11,722 nucleotides of DNA from an uncultured Sutterella sp. (GTDB taxonomy: Bacteria; Pseudomonadota; Gammaproteobacteria; Burkholderiales; Burkholderiaceae_F): contig CAAGKD010000143.1 of assembly GCA_900770335.1 (NCBI GenBank), positions 1-11,722 of the forward strand, given 5' to 3'. Positions within the stretch are counted from its first letter, which is position 1. Every line of letters starts with the position of its first letter. The notes beneath the pieces were generated by a model. That model was not told the DNA's origin and searched no databases. It saw only the letters and a list, made by a program, of their open reading frames with translations. Below are positions 9,098-11,722 of the stretch, one piece after another. Made by a program: the position numbers and the translations under genes.

Positions 9098-9116
9098 CCT
9101 TGAAGTGGCTTCAAGG
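9098..9116. repeat. Perfect inverted repeat, 8-bp stem
   Basis: CCTTGAAG and CTTCAAGG flank a 3-nt loop (TGG). It abuts the palindrome starting at 9117, the first of three back-to-back inverted repeats. It is followed by AGTTTAAT, too poor in T for a clear terminator. Confidence 0.7.
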
Positions 9117-9136
9117 AGTTTAATCCGGCTTAAACT
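9117..9136. repeat. Imperfect palindrome, copy 1
   Basis: AGTTTAATCCGGCTTAAACT is symmetric about 9126/9127 except for one mismatched pair (T9124 against C9129). The same sequence, with G in place of that T, recurs at 9251-9270 as a perfect palindrome. Confidence 0.8.
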
Positions 9137-9156
9137 TCGTTCGGAAATCGAACGAA
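9136..9156. repeat. Perfect inverted repeat, 8-bp stem and 5-nt loop
   Basis: TTCGTTCG (9136-9143) and CGAACGAA (9149-9156) flank GAAAT. It shares its first base with the preceding palindrome, giving a continuous array of three hairpin-forming units over 9098-9156. Confidence 0.75.
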
Positions 9157-9245
9157 TTCAGTCCGAATGCTAATCCATTGAAATCAACGCGTTGCGCATT
9201 CCCGCTCGCAAGAGGTCTTCGCATTCGCTTGCGCTCATGCCCGGG

Positions 9246-9273
9246 AAAAAAGTTTAAGCCGGCTTAAACTTTT
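9246..9273 (-). terminator. Intrinsic terminator of the AAA/PD-(D/E)XK gene, possibly bidirectional
   Basis: A 26-bp perfect palindrome occupies 9248-9273, beginning 6 nt past the minus-strand stop (9280-9282). Read on the minus strand, the stem GTTTAAGC/GCTTAAAC is followed by six T (9251-9246), as in an intrinsic terminator. On the plus strand it is followed by four T, so it may also stop transcripts leaving the dptFGH-like operon. Confidence 0.7.
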
Positions 9274-9279
9274 GCCGCA

Positions 9280-11016
9280 TCAAAACACCTTGAGCGCCTG
9301 CAGCTCCGTACCCGCAAACACCGCCGCCGCGCGCCTGAGGTTCGGGATGGCCTTGATGTTCTCCGCGTTCGAGTAGCGCTCAAGCTGTGCCACGGCCTCG
9401 AGGAGCTTCGCGTCCACGGACGCCTGCGAGGCATCGCTCTTCTTGAGGTACTTGAACTCGATGAGCCAGCCCGGGGCGGTCTCGTAGCCCTTGGCGGGCC
9501 TCATGATCAGATCCGTGTAGCCCGCGCCAAGCGCTTCCTCTTCGGCTGTGACCTGATAGCTCCTTGATGTGGAGACCGCCATTGCAACCGCGAGCTGAAT
9601 CGCAGTCTCGGAGAGATGCGCGTGCACATGCCCGCCGACGCATTGGGAAAGCCGCTCGCCGACGAACTGGAGAAGCGGCTTGACTTCGCCTTTCTCAAGT
9701 CCGACCATCGCCTTGCCCAAAGGCGTTGAAGGAAAAGACAGCGCGTTGTCCTTGTTGAGCAGTCGGAACCAGTACTTGAAGAAAACCTCCTTGACCGCAA
9801 GGTTTGGACAAGTCAATAGGTCGTCGTCATCAGGCGAAAACGTGAGAAATCCCATGTATACAAGCGTTGATAGGACGTCGTCATCCGACATTGTCATCGA
9901 CGCATTGAGATTGATTGACTCACTGAGCTCGCCAAGTTCAATAGTTTTATCGAAAAGCACGCTGCTGACGACCTGATCGACGAACTCACAACGCCCCAAT
10001 GACAGAATGCCCTCAATCTTGTCGAGATTGACAGAGAACGCTGGATCGAGAAGAGCCCGAGGTTCCTTGCCGGACTTGGCCATCTTCCTCAGGTAATGGA
10101 GGCACATGGATGAGTTGAAGACCGTGACGTCGGAGCAAGGACTGAACCTGTACCCGTCGTAGAGCACCCTCATGCGCTCGAAGATCTCGTCAACGGAACG
10201 ACCGCATCGATTGATGTCAACGATCTGCGGGATGAGCGCACGGAGTTCTTCGTCCGTAAAGCCCATCATGCCGGCGACTTCCGGTTCGTTCGTGATGTTC
10301 GTCGCAATGTTGTAACCCGAGGTCATTGAGTCGAGTGAGATGGACGTCACGCCCGTGATGTACGTGCGCTCAATCAGAACGGGGTTATCGGAGTAACTCT
10401 TGATGACCGCATAGAAGGCCTTGAGAAAGCCTTCCTTTCCGGTCATCGCGCGGAACTGCTCGATGTCTGACGAGAGGACGTTTTGGGCGAACTGATCGTA
10501 TTCATCAACGATGAGGTAGATGAGCTCGCCGGGAAGCGCCGCCCTCACAGCGGTGAGCAACCGTGCGATCTGGGCGGACGGCGTCGCGTATGAAGATTCC
10601 ACCGCAGCCTGGAACTCCGCGTTTCTTGGCAGATAGCGTGTAGCAAAGTCCTGGAATCCGTCCCGGACGCGGATCATGAAATTGGTCATGAGAGCGTCGC
10701 CACGACCGTCAACGCCGCCGAAGTCGAACTTCAGGACAAGGTAGCTCGAAGCGAGGGGCGTCGGGTGATCTTTGATCCAGGTTCCGTTGAAGTTCTGATC
10801 GAACCTGCCCGCCGCCGCCTTGTCGTAGTACGCCATCAGCATGTTGGCGAAGAGTGACTTGCCGAAGCGGCGAGGGCGGACGATGAAGGGGAAGCGCGTG
10901 CCGCAGTTCTCCAGTACCGGTATGAACTGGGTCTTGTCGACGTAGGCGTACCCAAGCTTGCGAACCATCTGGAAGGACGGTTCGCCGTAGGGTGCTTGTT
11001 TCAATGGCGCGGTCAT
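9280..11016 (-). CDS. AAA-ATPase-like protein with C-terminal PD-(D/E)XK nuclease domain
   Basis: This 578-residue protein matches the AAA-ATPase-like plus PDDEXK_9 architecture common in gut anaerobes. The N-terminus carries the family hallmark APYGEPSF...YAYVDKTQFI. A degenerate P-loop RPRRFGKS (47-54) and a Walker B-like LIYLIVDEYDQ (D171, E172) follow. At the C-terminus the nuclease core is intact: D502 in GAGYTDLIM, and E520 and K522 in WLIEFKY. Length is normal for the family, with no frameshift. The ATG at 11016 is preferred because the family N-terminus begins about there; the frame is open to about 11214 but that part would overlap the glnK promoter. No strong Shine-Dalgarno is visible. 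Composition is visibly lower in GC than neighbouring genes (sampled lines near 53-55% against 60-72% in the dptH-like gene), suggesting separate acquisition. Its biological role is not established; defence or mobile-element functions have been suspected. Confidence 0.88.
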   Translation of the reverse strand: MTAPLKQAPYGEPSFQMVRKLGYAYVDKTQFIPVLENCGTRFPFIVRPRRFGKSLFANMLMAYYDKAAAGRFDQNFNGTWIKDHPTPLASSYLVLKFDFGGVDGRGDALMTNFMIRVRDGFQDFATRYLPRNAEFQAAVESSYATPSAQIARLLTAVRAALPGELIYLIVDEYDQFAQNVLSSDIEQFRAMTGKEGFLKAFYAVIKSYSDNPVLIERTYITGVTSISLDSMTSGYNIATNITNEPEVAGMMGFTDEELRALIPQIVDINRCGRSVDEIFERMRVLYDGYRFSPCSDVTVFNSSMCLHYLRKMAKSGKEPRALLDPAFSVNLDKIEGILSLGRCEFVDQVVSSVLFDKTIELGELSESINLNASMTMSDDDVLSTLVYMGFLTFSPDDDDLLTCPNLAVKEVFFKYWFRLLNKDNALSFPSTPLGKAMVGLEKGEVKPLLQFVGERLSQCVGGHVHAHLSETAIQLAVAMAVSTSRSYQVTAEEEALGAGYTDLIMRPAKGYETAPGWLIEFKYLKKSDASQASVDAKLLEAVAQLERYSNAENIKAIPNLRRAAAVFAGTELQALKVF

Positions 11017-11046
11017 GGTCTTTGGCTCGTGGGGGATCTTTCGACC

Positions 11047-11052
11047 ATTGTA
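11047..11052 (-). promoter_or_regulatory. Possible -10 element for the AAA/PD-(D/E)XK gene
   Basis: On the minus strand TACAAT lies 30 nt upstream of the ATG at 11016. At 16-18 bp spacing no good -35 is found (GAAGCA is the best) and there is no extended -10, so this is a weak prediction. Confidence 0.25.
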
Positions 11053-11066
11053 GCGGTCGGCTCTCT

Positions 11067-11081
11067 CGGTGCTTCGCACCG
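11067..11081. repeat. Short hairpin in the divergent intergenic region
   Basis: CGGTGC and GCACCG form a perfect 6-bp stem around TTC. It sits between the AAA gene and the glnK promoter, about 35 bp upstream of the -24 element. It could be an operator or part of an untranslated leader; the half-sites are in the opposite order to an NtrC box. Confidence 0.35.
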
Positions 11082-11113
11082 GCGCGCCGCTTCTCGAACC
11101 TCTTTCTCCCCCT

Positions 11114-11131
11114 TTGGCACGCCCCGTGCTA
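11114..11131 (+). promoter_or_regulatory. Sigma-54 (-24/-12) promoter of the PII gene
   Basis: TTGGCACGCCCCGTGCTA closely matches the RpoN consensus (TTGGCACG-N4-TTGCW). The invariant GG (11116-11117) and GC (11128-11129) are separated by exactly 10 nt, and only the first T of the -12 block differs. The start of transcription would be near 11140, leaving a leader of about 100 nt before the ATG at 11243. Sigma-54/NtrC control of PII genes under nitrogen limitation is well known in Proteobacteria. A clear NtrC enhancer was not found. Confidence 0.75.
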
Positions 11132-11228
11132 GTCCCTTCTTCAGCCCGCCCGGCCGCGGCGAGGGGCTCTCCCGAGCCTCCCCGGCCCGTCCCCGAGCGG
11201 CGAAACCTTCTCAACAGGAACAGGAAGC

Positions 11229-11234
11229 GAGGAG
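11229..11234 (+). promoter_or_regulatory. Ribosome binding site for the PII gene
   Basis: GAGGAG lies 8 nt upstream of the ATG at 11243. It selects this start over longer in-frame options, and the resulting N-terminus MKLVTVIIKPFKL is canonical for PII proteins. Confidence 0.85.
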
Positions 11235-11242
11235 ATCAGCTC

Positions 11243-11581
11243 ATGAAGCTCGTCACCGTCATCATCAAGCCATTCAAGCTCGACGACGTCCGCGAGGCGC
11301 TCTCGAACGCGGGGGTGCACGGCCTCACCGTCACCGAGGTCAAGGGATTCGGCCGCCAGCGCGGCCACACGGAGCTCTACCGCGGCGCGGAGTACGTCGT
11401 CGACTTTCTCCCGAAGATCCGCATCGACATCGCCGTGGGCGACGAGATCCTTGACTCCGTGATCGAGGCGATCCTCAAGTCCGCCCGCACCGGAAAGGTG
11501 GGCGACGGAAAGATCTTCGTCACGGAGCTCGAGCACGTCGTGCGCATCCGCACGGGCGAAACCGACGAGGCGGCGATCTGA
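11243..11581 (+). CDS. glnK: PII nitrogen regulatory protein (GlnK/GlnB type)
   Basis: This 112-residue cytoplasmic signal transducer has exactly the usual PII length. It forms trimers that bind ATP/ADP and 2-oxoglutarate and relay nitrogen status to targets such as the AmtB transporter, the NtrB kinase and GlnE. Visible hallmarks are the N-terminal strand and helix VIIKPFKLDDVREAL, the T-loop with VKGFGRQRGHTELYRGAEY and uridylylatable Y51, the B-loop TGKVGDGK (83-90), and the C-terminal RIRTGE (101-106). The start MKLVT and ending ELEHVVRIRTGETDEAAI look more like GlnK, whereas D54 in YVVDF is GlnB-like in E. coli, so the paralogue is not certain. The sigma-54 promoter, and a ribosome binding site at the right edge for a following gene, support glnK, typically linked to amtB. 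Nothing is truncated. Confidence 0.93.
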   Translation: MKLVTVIIKPFKLDDVREALSNAGVHGLTVTEVKGFGRQRGHTELYRGAEYVVDFLPKIRIDIAVGDEILDSVIEAILKSARTGKVGDGKIFVTELEHVVRIRTGETDEAAI

Positions 11582-11591
11582 CCGCCCGCGA

Positions 11592-11658
11592 AAACAAAAA
11601 AAGGGCTCTTCTGGACTTTTGGGGAAATTGGGGTTCCCCGTGCCACCAGACCCAGCCC
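11592..11658. other. Nested inverted repeats after the PII gene, terminator-like on the minus strand
   Basis: GGGCT (11603-11607) pairs with AGCCC (11654-11658), TCTGG (11610-11614) with CCAGA (11646-11650), and inside them GGGGAA (11621-11626) with TTCCCC (11634-11639). An A-rich run lies before the stem at 11591-11602. Read on the minus strand this is a stem followed by seven T, as in a terminator. On the plus strand there is no T-run, so for glnK it may be only partial attenuation or an intergenic structure. Confidence 0.5.
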
Positions 11659-11684
11659 AGAAACAAAGAGCGCGTTGGATCCTG

Positions 11685-11715
11685 TATCGTTGGAATAGCA
11701 ACAACCTTAACGATA
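11685..11715 (+). promoter_or_regulatory. Inverted repeat just upstream of the next gene's ribosome binding site
   Basis: TATCGTT (11685-11691) and AACGATA (11709-11715) are perfect 7-bp complements around a 17-nt loop. An overlapping alternative pair, GTTG (11689-11692) and CAAC (11699-11702), could compete. The last base of the repeat is the first base of the AGGAG Shine-Dalgarno, so folding could affect translation of the gene beyond the window. Confidence 0.4.
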
Positions 11716-11719
11716 GGAG
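11715..11719 (+). promoter_or_regulatory. Ribosome binding site for a gene starting beyond the window
   Basis: AGGAG followed by CAA ends the window, so a plus-strand start codon is expected within a few bases of 11722. After a glnK-type gene, an amtB ammonium transporter is the usual partner; that identity is a guess from context. Confidence 0.5.
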
Positions 11720-11722
11720 CAA

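Larger units (their letters stand above)
9090..9271. repeat. Composite direct repeat, two copies about 134 bp apart
   Basis: Both copies consist of CATTCGC, a 20- or 22-nt spacer of unrelated sequence, and AGTTTAA(T/G)CCGGCTTAAACTT. Copy 1 spans 9090-9137 and copy 2 spans 9222-9271. The palindrome centres are 134 bp apart. The stretch between them also holds the palindrome CAACGCGTTG (9185-9194) and an inverted pair CGAATGC/GCATTCG (9164-9170 and 9221-9227). It may be a small mobile or repeat element, a recombination site, or duplicated regulatory sites; nothing here decides between these. Confidence 0.6.

Noticed and set aside
9006..9279. CRISPR array or tRNA gene in the repeat-rich junction
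   Set aside because: Only two direct copies exist, with palindromic cores and a 134-bp period, unlike a CRISPR. No cloverleaf with T-loop GTTCRA and matching acceptor stem is seen.
11067..11081. NtrC binding site upstream of the PII gene
   Set aside because: The half-sites run GGTGC then GCACC with a 3-nt gap, the reverse order and wrong spacing for the usual GCACY-N5-RGTGC box.
11017..11214. Longer N-terminus for the AAA/PD-(D/E)XK gene
   Set aside because: The family N-terminus (PYG...YVDKT) begins right after the ATG at 11016. The extra residues are Arg/Gly-rich and would lie across the sigma-54 promoter.

Overview
The window is GC-rich, densely coding DNA, and every gene has a clear Shine-Dalgarno or translational coupling except the minus-strand one. 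The PII protein is closely proteobacterial, with a GlnB/GlnK-type T-loop, and carries a sigma-54 promoter. Together with the AAA-ATPase-like/PD-(D/E)XK gene, a family common in gut anaerobes, this suggests a host-associated Proteobacterium. A Sutterellaceae-like member of the Burkholderiales is my best guess, but it is inference and not proven by the window.

Left and centre (1-9005): three plus-strand genes lie in one apparent operon. They are a 5'-truncated ATPase-like gene (DptF-like), a gene overlapping it by ATGA (DptG-like), and, after 64 bp, a 1906-residue protein (DptH-like) ending in an intact FtsK/SpoIIIE-type motor. Order, sizes and the FtsK C-terminus fit the restriction half of a DNA phosphorothioation defence system (DptFGH, also called DndFGH; SspFGH is the main alternative). 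The large protein also shows a candidate PD-(D/E)XK nuclease motif before an acidic, Pro/Ala-rich linker, which would make it a nuclease joined to a DNA translocase. The modification genes are not in the window and would be expected upstream.

Junction (9006-9279): about 270 bp of non-coding, lower-GC DNA is packed with inverted repeats. A composite motif occurs twice as a direct repeat about 134 bp apart. The last copy is a 26-bp perfect palindrome with a T-run that serves as a terminator for the minus-strand gene.

Right (9280-11581): a minus-strand AAA-ATPase-like protein with a C-terminal PD-(D/E)XK nuclease, visibly less GC-rich than its neighbours, looks like accessory cargo. It is divergent from a PII signalling gene (glnK/glnB type), which has a near-consensus -24/-12 promoter. 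This gene probably marks the return to core chromosome. After it come structured non-coding DNA and, at the very edge, a ribosome binding site for a gene outside the window (amtB would be the classical partner).

Taken together, the window looks like the right-hand part of a defence or accessory island ending at a nitrogen-regulation locus.
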